NCBI RefSeq assembly: GCF_003628555.1
Contig: NZ_CP021731.1
Coordinates: forward strand, 744,001 to 808,000
DNA: 64,000 bases
Reading direction: 5' to 3'
From: Azoarcus sp. DN11
GTDB lineage: Bacteria; Pseudomonadota; Gammaproteobacteria; Burkholderiales; Rhodocyclaceae
Positions within the stretch are counted from its first letter, which is position 1, and each line of letters opens with the position of its first letter. Under the pieces are notes generated by a model, which was given only the letters and a program-made list of their open reading frames with translations, did not search any database and had not been told where the DNA came from. Below are positions 48,706-57,809 of the stretch, piece after piece. Made by a program: the position numbers and the translations under genes.

Positions 48706-50883
48706 TCAGCGTTGCGCCTTCTTCACCTGGCGCCACTGGTGCAGCAGCGGTTCGGTGTAGCCGCTCGGCTGCGCCCGGCCCTTGAACACGAGGTCCTTGG
48801 CGGCCTGGAAGGCGATCGACTGGTCGAAGTTCGGGGCCATCGGCTGGTACAGCGGATCGCCGGCATTCTGCTGGTCGACGATCACCGCCATGCGCTTGAA
48901 GGTTTCCGTGACCTGCGCCTCGGTGGTCACGCCGTGGCGCAGCCAGTTGGCGATGTGCTGGCTGGAGATGCGCAGCGTCGCACGGTCTTCCATCAGGCCG
49001 ATGTTGTTGATGTCCGGCACCTTCGAGCAGCCCACGCCCTGATCGATCCAGCGCACGACGTAGCCCAGGATGCCCTGGGTGTTGTTGTCGAGCTCCTGCT
49101 GGATCTCGGTCGCGCTCCAGTTCGCGGAGGCCGCGACCGGTACGGTCAGGAGGTTGTTGAGGAGGGTGTCACGCTCGGCGGCGAGGCTGATCTTCTCCAT
49201 CTCCTGCTGCACGGCATGGACATCCACCTGATGATAGTGCAGCGCATGCAGGGTCGCGCCGGTGGGCGAGGGCACCCATGCGGTGGTGGCGCCGGCCTTC
49301 GGGTGGCCGATCTTCTGCTTCAGCATCTCGGCCATCAGGTCCGGCATCGCCCACATGCCCTTGCCGATCTGCGCCTTGCCGCGCAGGCCGCAGTCGAGGC
49401 CGACCAGTACGTTCTGGCGCTCGTAGGCCTGGATCCACGCCGAGGTCTTCATGTCGCCCTTGCGGATCATCGGGCCCGCTTCCATCGCGGTGTGCATCTC
49501 GTCGCCGGTGCGGTCGAGGAAGCCGGTGTTGATGAAGGCGACGCGCGATTCGGCGGCCTTGATGCAGCCGGCGAGGTTCACCGAGGTGCGACGCTCCTCG
49601 TCCATGATGCCGATCTTCATCGTGCTGGCGGGCAGGCCGAGCAACTGCTCGACGCGGCCGAACAGTTCGTTCGTGAAGGCGGCTTCGGCCGGGCCGTGCA
49701 TCTTCGGCTTCACGATGTACATGCTGCCGGTGCGCGAGTTGCGCTTGAGCTTCAGGTCGCGCATCGAGATCAGCGTCGTGACGACGCCGTCCATGATGCC
49801 TTCGGGGATCTCGGTGCCGTCGGCAAGCAGGATCGCGGGGTTGGTCATCAGGTGGCCGACGTTGCGGATGAAGAGCAGCGAGCGGCCGTGCAGGCGCAGC
49901 GTGCCGCCGTTCGGCGCGGTGTATTCGCGGTCCGGGTTCATCCTGCGCTCGACCATCTTGCCGCCTTTCTCGAAGGTCTCGACCAGATTGCCGGTGATCA
50001 GGCCCAGCCAGCTGCGATAGACGACGACCTTGTCTGCGGCGTCGACCGCGGCGGTCGAGTCCTCGCAGTCCATGATCGTCGTGACCGCGGCTTCGACGAG
50101 CACGTCCTTGATGCCGGCGGCGTCGGTCTTGCCGATCGGGTGGTTGCGGTCGAACTGGATCTCGAGGTGCAGGCCGTTGTTCTTGATCAGCACGGCAGAC
50201 GGAGCCGCCGCGTCGCCCTGGAAGCCGGCGAATTTTCCAGCATCGGCGAGGCCGGTCTGGCTGCCGTCCAGCAGCGTGACGACGAGCTTGCTGCCGGTGA
50301 CCGCGTAGGCCTTGGCCTGGTCATGGCTGCCTTGTGCGAGCGGAGCGGCCTGGTTGAGCAGGTTGCGGCCGAAGGCGATGACGCGCGCGCCGCGCACCGG
50401 GTTGTACGACGAGCCGGCTTCTGCGCCGCCGTCCGAGGGGATCGCGTCGGTGCCGTACAGCGCGTCGTAGAGGCTGCCCCAGCGTGCGTTCGCGGCGTTG
50501 AGGGCGTAACGGGCGTTCATGATCGGCACCACGAGCTGCGGGCCGGCCTGCTCGCTGATCTCGCTGTCGACGTTGGTGGTCGTGATCTTGAACGGCGCGG
50601 GTACCGGCTGCAGGTAGCCGATCTTCTCAAGGAAGGTGCGATAGGCCGGCATGTCCTGGATCGGGCCGGGGTGGGCGCGGTGCCAGTTGTCGAGTTCGGT
50701 CTGCAGGCGGTCGCGTTCGGCGAGCAGCGCGCGGTTCTTCGGCGCGAGTTCATTGGCGAGCTCGCTGAAGCCCTTCCAGAACGCGCCGGCGTCGATGCCG
50801 GTCCCCGGCAGGGCTTCGGTTTCGATGAAACGGTGCAGCTCGGCGTCGACCTGCAGTTGGTGGCATTGGATTCTCGTGCTCAT
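48706..50883 (-). CDS. glcB: Malate synthase G
   Basis: A 725-aa single-chain malate synthase condensing glyoxylate with acetyl-CoA. Signatures include [51 protein letters not shown] (acidic active site), IKPKMHGP-type [18 protein letters not shown], and [18 protein letters not shown]. coli GlcB is 723 aa. SD AGGAA precedes the ATG. It is last in the dehalogenase-TauE-glcB transcription unit (18-bp gap to TauE) and supplies the second glyoxylate-shunt step for aceA. Confidence 0.97.
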   Translation of the reverse strand: MSTRIQCHQLQVDAELHRFIETEALPGTGIDAGAFWKGFSELANELAPKNRALLAERDRLQTELDNWHRAHPGPIQDMPAYRTFLEKIGYLQPVPAPFKITTTNVDSEISEQAGPQLVVPIMNARYALNAANARWGSLYDALYGTDAIPSDGGAEAGSSYNPVRGARVIAFGRNLLNQAAPLAQGSHDQAKAYAVTGSKLVVTLLDGSQTGLADAGKFAGFQGDAAAPSAVLIKNNGLHLEIQFDRNHPIGKTDAAGIKDVLVEAAVTTIMDCEDSTAAVDAADKVVVYRSWLGLITGNLVETFEKGGKMVERRMNPDREYTAPNGGTLRLHGRSLLFIRNVGHLMTNPAILLADGTEIPEGIMDGVVTTLISMRDLKLKRNSRTGSMYIVKPKMHGPAEAAFTNELFGRVEQLLGLPASTMKIGIMDEERRTSVNLAGCIKAAESRVAFINTGFLDRTGDEMHTAMEAGPMIRKGDMKTSAWIQAYERQNVLVGLDCGLRGKAQIGKGMWAMPDLMAEMLKQKIGHPKAGATTAWVPSPTGATLHALHYHQVDVHAVQQEMEKISLAAERDTLLNNLLTVPVAASANWSATEIQQELDNNTQGILGYVVRWIDQGVGCSKVPDINNIGLMEDRATLRISSQHIANWLRHGVTTEAQVTETFKRMAVIVDQQNAGDPLYQPMAPNFDQSIAFQAAKDLVFKGRAQPSGYTEPLLHQWRQVKKAQR

Positions 50884-50901
50884 GATTCCTCGCTCTCTAG
50901 G

Positions 50902-51672
50902 TCAGAGTGTCTTAAGAAAATAGTAGGTGGTGAGGATGCTGCCCACCCCGATGATGAAACGGCGCAACCACGCGGCCGGGACCTTGCGGGCACCGACCGC
51001 CCCCCAGTAGCCGCCAATGGCGGCGGTGACGATCATGACCAGCGTGTGCGGCCAGCTCACCGCGCCGGCGACGGCGAAGGTGACGACGGCGACGCTGTAG
51101 ATGATCGCGGACAGCCAGTTCTTGAGTGCGTTGATGTCGTGGATGTCGCGGTGGCCCTGGATCGCGAGCGCGGCGATCATCACGATGCCCATGCCGGCAC
51201 CGAAGAAGCCGCCGTAGATCGATACGCCGAGCTGGAACAGCAGGCCGCCCGCGCTGCCGTGCGACGGACCGTCGACGGGGCGCTGGCGCAGTCGCGTGAG
51301 GAGAGCGGAGATCCTGCCGCTGGCGGCGAACATCACGGTCGCGGTCAGGAGCAGCCACGGGATCAGCTGCGAGAAGGTGTCGTCCCCGGTGGAGAGCAAC
51401 AGCACGCCGCCCGCGATGCCGCCGACGAGCGCGACCAGCGACAGCGCGGCGAGGCCCGTGCGGAAGCGCGCGAGCTCGCGGCGGCAGGCCCAGGCGCCGG
51501 ACAGGCTCGCGGGCCACAGCGCGACCGCGTTGCTCGCGTTGGCGACCACCGGCGGTACGCCGATCGTCAGCAGCGCCGGGAAGGAGAAGAAGGTGCCGCC
51601 GCCGGCGATCGAATTCATCGCGCCCGCCATCGCCGCGGCCAGTCCGATGAGGAGGATTTCGCCGGCGGTCAT
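50902..51672 (-). CDS. TauE/SafE-family membrane permease
   Basis: A 256-aa protein with about eight TM helices, beginning MTAGEILLIGLAAAMAGAMN then SIAGGGTFFSFPALL, the TauE/SafE (DUF81) signature. A second half repeats with YGGFFGAGMGIVMIAALAI. Family members export sulfite, sulfoacetate or other small anions. Its start overlaps the dehalogenase stop by one base (TGATG). Between a haloacid dehalogenase and malate synthase it could handle a C2 acid, which is inference. Confidence 0.85.
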   Translation of the reverse strand: MTAGEILLIGLAAAMAGAMNSIAGGGTFFSFPALLTIGVPPVVANASNAVALWPASLSGAWACRRELARFRTGLAALSLVALVGGIAGGVLLLSTGDDTFSQLIPWLLLTATVMFAASGRISALLTRLRQRPVDGPSHGSAGGLLFQLGVSIYGGFFGAGMGIVMIAALAIQGHRDIHDINALKNWLSAIIYSVAVVTFAVAGAVSWPHTLVMIVTAAIGGYWGAVGARKVPAAWLRRFIIGVGSILTTYYFLKTL

Positions 51673-52376
51673 CAGCGGGAGGCCGGCGCGCAGCGCGACT
51701 GCACGAACTCGACGATGTCGGTGAGACGCTGGCCGACGGCGGTGGGCGTCACGCCCAGCTCTTCCTGCGGCAGCTGGGTGCGGTTGATCCAGAACGTCGT
51801 ATAGCCGAACCAGGTTGCGCCCGCGGCATCCCAGCCGTTCGAGGAGACGAAGAGGATTTCCTTCGCGGGCACACCGAAGGCGTCGGGACCGAGCTGGTAG
51901 GCGGCATCGGACGTCTTGTACTGGCGCACCGCGTCCACCGACAGGACGTGGTCGAAGAGTCCGGTCATGCCCGCGCTCTTGATCGCGACGTCGAGCATCT
52001 GCGGCGTACCGTTCGACAGCACCGCCATCGGGATGCCGAGCGCGCGCAGCGCCCGCAGCGCGCCGAGGTTTTCGGGAAAGGGCGACAGGCAGGCGTACTG
52101 GTTCATCAGCTGGCGTCGCTGCGAGTCGTTCATCGTCAGCCCCAGCCTCTTCGCCGCAAACACCAGGCCGTCCCCCGTGATTTCGAAAAAAGGCTTGTAG
52201 CGGCCGGACAGCGTGCGGATGAAGGAATACTCGATCTGCTTCAGGCGCCACAGCGCGGTCAGCGCCTCGCCCTTGCCCGGAAAGAGCTGCTCCGCAAGCG
52301 CGCCCACCGAGTACACGTCGAACAGCGTGCCGAAGGCGTCGAAGGCGACTGCGCGGATGCGCTCGGAGGGTTTCAT
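51672..52376 (-). CDS. (S)-2-haloacid dehalogenase, type II (HAD superfamily)
   Basis: A 234-aa L-2-haloacid dehalogenase. The nucleophile is Asp13 in VAFDAFGTLFDV; motif II is LSNGTPQML; Lys lies in YKTSDAAYQLGPDAFGVP; and SSNGWDAAGATWFGY is the type II motif IV region with the Ser-x-Asn-x-x-Asp pattern. It hydrolyses 2-haloalkanoates to 2-hydroxyacids; from haloacetate the product is glycolate. It is first in the operon with TauE and glcB. The leader contains a strong hairpin (52408-52433). Confidence 0.92.
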   Translation of the reverse strand: MKPSERIRAVAFDAFGTLFDVYSVGALAEQLFPGKGEALTALWRLKQIEYSFIRTLSGRYKPFFEITGDGLVFAAKRLGLTMNDSQRRQLMNQYACLSPFPENLGALRALRALGIPMAVLSNGTPQMLDVAIKSAGMTGLFDHVLSVDAVRQYKTSDAAYQLGPDAFGVPAKEILFVSSNGWDAAGATWFGYTTFWINRTQLPQEELGVTPTAVGQRLTDIVEFVQSRCAPASR

Positions 52377-52407
52377 GTGGGGGTCCCGTGTTGAAATTTG
52401 CGCCTTG

Positions 52408-52433
52408 CGTGGCCGGCATCGCTGCCGGCCACG
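52408..52433. promoter_or_regulatory. Stable leader hairpin upstream of the dehalogenase gene
   Basis: Perfect 11-bp stem CGTGGCCGGCA/TGCCGGCCACG with a 4-nt loop, 31 bp before the dehalogenase ATG on the minus strand. No T-run follows, so it does not look like a terminator; it may stabilise mRNA or regulate initiation. Confidence 0.4.
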
Positions 52434-52496
52434 TGGACGTCTGCACTTTCGGGTGGCGTCTCCTCCACCCTTCGTTGAGGATGAAGTGTATTGAAC

Positions 52497-52508
52497 TCTT
52501 GTATAAGA
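52497..52508. promoter_or_regulatory. Near-palindromic operator candidate, dehalogenase/LysR spacer
   Basis: TCTTGTATAAGA differs at one position from the TCTTATATAAGA palindromes upstream of aceA and icd. It lies 120 bp before the dehalogenase-TauE-glcB operon and 45 bp before the LysR gene. Confidence 0.5.
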
Positions 52509-52553
52509 CTGAATACCCTGTACGGTCAATTTATCTTTTACTAAAAGTACAAA

Positions 52554-53471
52554 ATGGACGCGTTCAAGCAGGTCGAAACCTTCGTTGGTGTCGCGACCAG
52601 GGGCAGTCTGTCGGCCGCCGCCCGGGCGGAGGGGGTCACGCCAGCCGTGATCGGGCGCCGGCTCGATGCGCTCGAGCAGCGGCTGGGCGTGAAGCTGCTG
52701 ACGCGCACGACGCGCAGCATCTCGCTCACCTTCGAGGGCGCGGCCTTCCTCGAGGACTGCCAGCGCATCCTCAACGACCTCGCGAATGCCGAGGCCTCGG
52801 TGAGCCTCGGGGGAGTCAAGGCGAGCGGCCATATCCGCGTGTCCGCTCCGGCGGGTTTCGGGCGGCTGCATGTCGCGCCGCTGCTGCGCGAATTCCTGGA
52901 GATGAATGCCGACGTGTCGTGCACGCTCGATCTCACCGACCGCGTCGTGGATCTCGTCAACGAGGGTATCGACTGCGCGATCCGCATCGGCGAGTTGTCC
53001 GATTCCAGCCTCGTGTCGATCCGGCTGGCGGACAACCGGCGCGTGGTGGTCGCGAGTCCGGCCTATCTGGCCCGCCACGGTTCGCCCGAGACGCCGCCGG
53101 ATCTCTCCGCCCACAACTGCCTGTCGCTGGGCCAGCAGCGCGGCTGGCTGTTCTGCGACGAGAAGGGGGAGACGCTCACGGTGAAGGTCGGCGGGCGGCT
53201 CGAATGCAACGACGGCGCGGTGCTGCACCAGTGCGCACTGGCCGGCGACGGACTCGCCTGGCGCTCGCTGTGGGAAGTCGACGCCGACCTGCGCGCCGGG
53301 CGCCTCGTGACCGTGCTCGACGAGTTTGCCGCGCCGACGATGGGCATCTACGCGGTGTTCCCGCAGCGCACGCGGCTCGCGTTGCGGGTGCGGCTCTTCA
53401 TCGATCACCTGAAGAACCATTACGGGCGCCCGGATTACTGGCTTTCGTCGCCGCCGTCGATCGTCGAGTGA
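52554..53471 (+). CDS. LysR-family transcriptional regulator (CrgA-like)
   Basis: A 305-aa regulator: winged helix MDAFKQVETFVGVATRGSLS, then VTPAVIGRRLDALEQRLGVK, and a CrgA-type effector domain (GHIRVSAPAGFGRLHVAPLL, IDCAIRIGELSDSSLV). It is divergent from the dehalogenase-TauE-glcB operon and probably regulates it. An imperfect inverted repeat CTTTTACTAAAAG lies just before its start. Effector unknown. Confidence 0.88.
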   Translation: MDAFKQVETFVGVATRGSLSAAARAEGVTPAVIGRRLDALEQRLGVKLLTRTTRSISLTFEGAAFLEDCQRILNDLANAEASVSLGGVKASGHIRVSAPAGFGRLHVAPLLREFLEMNADVSCTLDLTDRVVDLVNEGIDCAIRIGELSDSSLVSIRLADNRRVVVASPAYLARHGSPETPPDLSAHNCLSLGQQRGWLFCDEKGETLTVKVGGRLECNDGAVLHQCALAGDGLAWRSLWEVDADLRAGRLVTVLDEFAAPTMGIYAVFPQRTRLALRVRLFIDHLKNHYGRPDYWLSSPPSIVE

Positions 53472-53509
53472 GCCGCGCTGGCGGATTCGCATCATCCGGA
53501 GGCAGGCAC

Positions 53510-53538
53510 TTGTACGATCAAAAATCGTGCGGTATATT
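53510..53538 (+). promoter_or_regulatory. Promoter of tRNA-Thr
   Basis: TTGTAC (53510-53515), 17-bp spacer, TATATT (53533-53538), 12 bp before the mature tRNA. Good sigma70-type spacing. Confidence 0.7.
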
Positions 53539-53550
53539 CTCGCCTCTTTC

Positions 53551-53626
<76 letters not shown>

Positions 53627-53632
53627 AACATG

Positions 53633-53669
53633 ACAGGGGCTTGCAGCGATGCAAGCCCCTGTTGCTTTT
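53633..53669 (+). terminator. Terminator after tRNA-Thr
   Basis: 13-bp perfect stem ACAGGGGCTTGCA/TGCAAGCCCCTGT with loop GCGA, followed by TGCTTTT. Confidence 0.85.
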
Positions 53670-53790
53670 GGGGCGCACGCCCGCACCGTCGGCGGGGCGT
53701 TCTCGACAGCGCCGGTTCGGCGGACTACCCTGAGTAGGACGCGATGCCTGCGACGCATTCGCGCCGCGTCGTCGCTCGCAGGAAGTGCGC

Positions 53791-54216
53791 ATGTCGACCC
53801 CGAACCCGATTCCTTCCCGGACTGTGGTGGCCGTTCGTCCCGACCGCGAAATCGCCACGCGGCAGCGGCTGCCTTACTTCGTCGGCATCTCGGGCGAAAC
53901 GGCCGGCAGCCGGGGCCTGTCGATGCACGTGGTGGTCATTCCCCCCGGCGGCGTCGCCGCTCCGCATCGTCATCGCGGCTACGAGACCGCGATCTACGTG
54001 CTGGAAGGCAGCGTCGAGACGCGCTACGGGCCGGGGCTGCGCGAGCGGGTGGTGAGTCGCGCCGGGGAGTTCCTCTTCATTGCGCCGGATGTCCCACATC
54101 AGGCTTTCAATCTCAGCGACAGCGAACCGGCGCGCGCGATCGTTGCGCGCAACGATCCGGCCGAGCAGGAGAATGTCGTTCCGTACGATCCTGCCGAAGA
54201 CGGCGGCGAGCCTTGA
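53791..54216 (+). CDS. Cupin-domain protein
   Basis: A 141-aa single cupin; start ATG 53791 with GGAAG before it (GTG 53785 also possible). Metal-binding motif 1 is PHRHRGYETAIYVLEG (HxH...E) and motif 2 lies around GEFLFIAPDVPHQAFNL. Small cupins of this kind may be isomerases, dioxygenases or binding proteins; function not assignable. It stands alone between the tRNA and the Anbu cluster. Confidence 0.82.
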   Translation: MSTPNPIPSRTVVAVRPDREIATRQRLPYFVGISGETAGSRGLSMHVVVIPPGGVAAPHRHRGYETAIYVLEGSVETRYGPGLRERVVSRAGEFLFIAPDVPHQAFNLSDSEPARAIVARNDPAEQENVVPYDPAEDGGEP

Positions 54217-54521
54217 GTTGTCCGCGCCCGGACCCGGCTTCGGTGCGCGGGCGGCGAATCGGGGGCCGCAGAGTGCACGATTTTTTCCTAGGATAAAGTT
54301 TATTGCTCCTTGTCCCATGGTGCCCCGCGCGGCGGTGTAAGGCGGGCGGGGGACGCTTTCCGGTGCAGATGCACGGCGAATGTCGGGAGCGAGCACAGGC
54401 TTGGTGCCTGTTCATGCGGAAATCGTGCGGATGACATGACTTTGCGTATCTTCACCGGGGAAGCGCGCCGTGGAACGGTCTTCGCTGATGTTCGATCAAT
54501 TGCATCGGGAATCGGATCATC
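54217..54521 (+). promoter_or_regulatory. Upstream region of the Anbu cluster
   Basis: 305 bp without a credible gene. An AT-rich patch (54281-54306) contains the odd-centred inverted repeat ATAAAGTTTAT at 54293-54303, a possible operator or promoter element. A leader of up to ~200 nt would follow. Short ORFs here are not conserved in appearance. Confidence 0.4.
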
Positions 54522-55946
54522 ATGACGACGCTGTCTTTCGACGAAATGCACGACGCGGATGCGAAGACGCGCGCGCACTACGCGCCGTTCGAGGCGTGGG
54601 CGCGCGGGCTGTCGCCGGACGTGATGGCGCGCAAGCGGGCCGAGGCCGATCTTGCGTTCCGCCGCCTGGGCATCACTTTCGCGGTGTATGGCGAGGAGGC
54701 AGGCACCGAGCGGCTGATCCCCTTCGACACCATCCCGCGCATCATCCCCAATGCGGAATGGAAGACGCTGCGCGCCGGCCTCAAGCAGCGCGTGAAGGCG
54801 CTGAACATGTTCCTGGACGACATCTATAACGACCAGGACATCCTGCGCGCGGGCCGCATTCCTGCCGAGGAGGTGCTCGACAACGCGCAGTTCCGCCCGG
54901 AGATGAAGGGCTTCAAGGTACCGAACGGTATCTACGCGCATATCGCGGGCGTGGATGTCGTGCGCGCGGGGGCGGGGGAGTTCTACGTGCTGGAGGACAA
55001 CCTGCGCGTGCCGTCGGGCGTGTCCTACATGGTCGAGAACCGCAAGATGATGATGCGGCTCTTCCCGGAGCTGTTCGCGCAGCAGAAGATTGCGCCGGTC
55101 GAGCATTACCCGGACCTGCTGCTGGAGACGCTGCGTGCGGTGGCGCCGGCCGGTGTGGAGGATCCGACGGTGGTGGTGATGACGCCGGGGGCGTTCAACT
55201 CCGCCTACTTCGAGCATTCCTTCCTCGCGCAGCAGATGGGGGTGGAACTGGTGGAGGGGCGCGACCTCTTCATCGAACACGACGCCGTGTACATGCGCAC
55301 GACGCGCGGGCCGAGGCGCGTGGACGTGATCTATCGCCGCATCGACGACGATTTCCTCGATCCGCGCGCCTTCCGGCCCGATTCGATGCTGGGCGTGCCC
55401 GGCCTGCTGAAGGCTTACCGCGCGGGGCGGGTGACGCTGTGCAATGCGATCGGCACCGGCGTCGCCGACGACAAGTCCATCTACCCCTATGTCGGCGAGA
55501 TGGTGCGCTTCTACCTTGGCGAAGAGCCTATCCTCAACAACGTGCCGACCTACCGCTGCCGCGAGAAGGACAAGCTGCGCCATGTGCTGGCGCATCTGTC
55601 CGAGCTGGTGGTGAAGGAGGTGCACGGCGCGGGCGGCTACGGGATGCTGGTGGGACCGGCCGCGACGAAAGCCGAGATCGAGCACTTCCGCGCGGTGTTG
55701 AGCGCGCATCCGGAGAAGTACGTCGCGCAGCCGACGCTGGCCTTGTCGACCTGCCCGACTTACGTCGAGAGCGGGATCGCGCCGCGTCACATCGACCTGC
55801 GGCCTTTCGTGCTCTCGGGCAAGGAGGTGTCGCTGGTGCCCGGCGGGCTCACGCGGGTCGCGCTGCGGGAGGGCTCGCTGGTGGTGAATTCCTCGCAGGG
55901 GGGCGGGACCAAGGACACGTGGGTGCTGGAGAACGGCAATGCCTGA
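54522..55946 (+). CDS. Circularly permuted ATP-grasp protein (COG2308 type)
   Basis: A 474-aa circularly permuted type 2 ATP-grasp. Family segments: RLGITFAVYGEEAGTERLIP, FLDDIYNDQDILRAG, EDNLRVPSGVSYMVENRKMM, ELVVKEVHGAGGYGMLVGP (Lys365 and the Gly-rich nucleotide loop), and VPGGLTRVALREGSLVVNSS with GGGTKDTWVL at the end. ATP-grasp enzymes ligate carboxylates to amines; this group is predicted to make peptide-like bonds, without a demonstrated substrate. It is first of a six-gene co-directional run, 51 bp before the alpha-E gene. Confidence 0.92.
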   Translation: MTTLSFDEMHDADAKTRAHYAPFEAWARGLSPDVMARKRAEADLAFRRLGITFAVYGEEAGTERLIPFDTIPRIIPNAEWKTLRAGLKQRVKALNMFLDDIYNDQDILRAGRIPAEEVLDNAQFRPEMKGFKVPNGIYAHIAGVDVVRAGAGEFYVLEDNLRVPSGVSYMVENRKMMMRLFPELFAQQKIAPVEHYPDLLLETLRAVAPAGVEDPTVVVMTPGAFNSAYFEHSFLAQQMGVELVEGRDLFIEHDAVYMRTTRGPRRVDVIYRRIDDDFLDPRAFRPDSMLGVPGLLKAYRAGRVTLCNAIGTGVADDKSIYPYVGEMVRFYLGEEPILNNVPTYRCREKDKLRHVLAHLSELVVKEVHGAGGYGMLVGPAATKAEIEHFRAVLSAHPEKYVAQPTLALSTCPTYVESGIAPRHIDLRPFVLSGKEVSLVPGGLTRVALREGSLVVNSSQGGGTKDTWVLENGNA

Positions 55947-55997
55947 GCCGCTCCGTCCCCGCTCCCCGACCGCGTCCGCCGCGCCGGAGTCCGGATC

Positions 55998-56975
55998 ATG
56001 CTGAGCCGCACGGCCGATCACCTCTACTGGATGGCCCGTTATTCCGAACGCGCCGAGAATCTCGCGCGTCTGCTCGACGTGACCTACCAGATGTCGCTCG
56101 TCCCGCATGACGCCGAAACCGAGCGCAGCAACTGGAACGCGATCATCGCGCTGAACAGCCTCGAATTCGCGTACGCGAAACGGCACGACGAGATCACGGC
56201 GACGAACGTGCTGCACTTCATGGTGCGCGACGAGACGCAGCCGTCGTCGATCTACAACTGCCTGCGCGCGGCGCGCGAAAACGCCCGCGCGGTGCGCGGC
56301 ACGCTGACGGCGGAGATGTGGGAGACGATCAACGAAACCTGGGTGCTGTTGCGCGACCAGAGCTTCGACGAGATCCATGTCGGGGGAATCGCGGCCTTCT
56401 TCGACTGGGTGAAGCAGCGCGCCTCGCTGATGCGGGGGGCGATGTTCGGCACGATGCTGCGCGACGAGGCCTTCCAGTTCATCCACCTGGGGGCCTTGCT
56501 CGAGCGCGCCGACAACACCGCGCGCATCCTCGACGTGAAGTACCACAGCCTCGCCGGCGTGCATCACGGCGAGGCGGACGATCTCGGCGAAGCCAGCGAT
56601 TTCTACCACTGGGGCGCGTTGCTGCGCTCGGTGTCGGCGTTCGAGGTGTATCGCAAGGTCTATCGCGACGTGATCACGCCCGAGCGCGTCGCGGAACTGC
56701 TGATCCTGCGCGAGGACCTGCCACGGGCGCTGCATTCGTGCACGGAGGGGATCGTCCGGATCCTCGGCAAGGTGCGCAACAGCCGCTCCGACGAGACCGT
56801 TCGCCGCGCCGGCCAGCTCTACGCGGTGCTGCGCTACGCCCGCATGGACGACATCTTCGCGCGCGGGCTGCACGCGTGGCTGGACGATTTCATCGACGCG
56901 ATCGGTGACCTGAGCGCGCGCATCAGCGACGATTTCCTCGTCGGCGGTGAGCCGGGCGAGCCCACCACCCCTTGA
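55998..56975 (+). CDS. Alpha-E domain protein (COG2307 type)
   Basis: A 325-aa all-helical protein starting MLSRTADHLYWMARYSERAE, the alpha-E domain signature (S.AE.LYW..RY.ER.E), with FLHLGALLERADNTARILDV-like FIHLGALLERADNTARILD later. It is almost always encoded with or fused to the permuted ATP-grasp; a regulatory or scaffold role is inferred. Its equivalent forms the C-terminus of the 875-aa fusion downstream. Confidence 0.9.
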   Translation: MLSRTADHLYWMARYSERAENLARLLDVTYQMSLVPHDAETERSNWNAIIALNSLEFAYAKRHDEITATNVLHFMVRDETQPSSIYNCLRAARENARAVRGTLTAEMWETINETWVLLRDQSFDEIHVGGIAAFFDWVKQRASLMRGAMFGTMLRDEAFQFIHLGALLERADNTARILDVKYHSLAGVHHGEADDLGEASDFYHWGALLRSVSAFEVYRKVYRDVITPERVAELLILREDLPRALHSCTEGIVRILGKVRNSRSDETVRRAGQLYAVLRYARMDDIFARGLHAWLDDFIDAIGDLSARISDDFLVGGEPGEPTTP

Positions 56976-57025
56976 TCCGCTGCGGTCGGCACCTGCGGCC
57001 CGTGGCCCTTTAGCGAGCGAATGCC

Positions 57026-57754
57026 ATGACCTACTGCGTCGCGATGTGCCTCGAAAAGGGGCTGGTCTTTCTGTCCGACTCGCGCACCAACGCGGGGGTC
57101 GATCACATCAACACCTTCCGCAAGATGCACGTCTGGCAGCGGCCGGGCGAGCGCGTCGTCGTGATGCTCACGTCGGGCAACCTGTCGGTGAGCCAGTCGA
57201 TCGTGAACATCGTCAGCGAGCGCCTGGCGCTCACCGATTCGGCCAACCTCTTCAACGCGCCGAACATGTTCGAGGTCGCACGCCACGTCGGCGACGTCGT
57301 GCGCGAGGTGCACCGGCGCGATGCGGACGCGTTGCGCGACTTCGGCGTCGAGTTCAACGCCTCGCTGATCGTCGGTGGGCAGATCTACGGCGAGACGCCG
57401 CGCCTCTTCAACATCTATGCCGCGGGCAACTTCATCGAGGCCACCGAGGACACCCCCTACATCCAGATCGGCGAATCGAAGTACGGCAAGCCAATCATCG
57501 ACCGCGTGCTGCGCTACGGCTCCGCGCTTTCCGACGCGGCCAAGTGCGCGCTGGTGTCGATGGATTCGACGATCCGCTCGAACCTGTCGGTGGGCCTGCC
57601 GCTCGACCTGTGCGTGGTCGAGCGCGACGCGCTCTCCGTGAAGTCCCACCTGTCGATCGACCAGGATCACGCGTACTACATGCAGATTCGCGGGCAGTGG
57701 GGCGAGCGGCTGCGCGACGCGTTCGCCGAACTGCCCAACCCCGACTGGCTGTGA
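57026..57754 (+). CDS. Anbu / BPH proteasome-type protease homologue
   Basis: A 242-aa N-terminal-nucleophile hydrolase homologue. It begins MTYCVAMCLEKGLVFLSDSR: removal of Met exposes Thr1; Asp18 and Lys33 of the precursor (mature 17 and 32) fall where proteasome beta subunits and HslV carry Asp17 and Lys33. Other family segments are VVMLTSGNLSVSQSIVN, FNIYAAGNFIEATEDTPY and GESKYGKPIIDRVL. Anbu structures show open helical rings; peptidase activity has been hard to demonstrate. It lies in the centre of the ATP-grasp/alpha-E/transglutaminase cluster. Confidence 0.93.
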   Translation: MTYCVAMCLEKGLVFLSDSRTNAGVDHINTFRKMHVWQRPGERVVVMLTSGNLSVSQSIVNIVSERLALTDSANLFNAPNMFEVARHVGDVVREVHRRDADALRDFGVEFNASLIVGGQIYGETPRLFNIYAAGNFIEATEDTPYIQIGESKYGKPIIDRVLRYGSALSDAAKCALVSMDSTIRSNLSVGLPLDLCVVERDALSVKSHLSIDQDHAYYMQIRGQWGERLRDAFAELPNPDWL

Positions 57755-57809
57755 GCGTGCCGCATCGCAGCGGCTCGCCCGGTGCCCCGACAATCCGCGG
57801 AGATCCAGC

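Noticed and set aside
48658..51804. 1048-aa plus-strand ORF opposite glcB and TauE
   Set aside because: It is antisense to well-supported genes with low-complexity composition.
52408..52433. Hairpin upstream of the dehalogenase as an intrinsic terminator or attenuator
   Set aside because: No T-run follows on either strand and no leader peptide or alternative pairing was seen; kept only as a leader hairpin.
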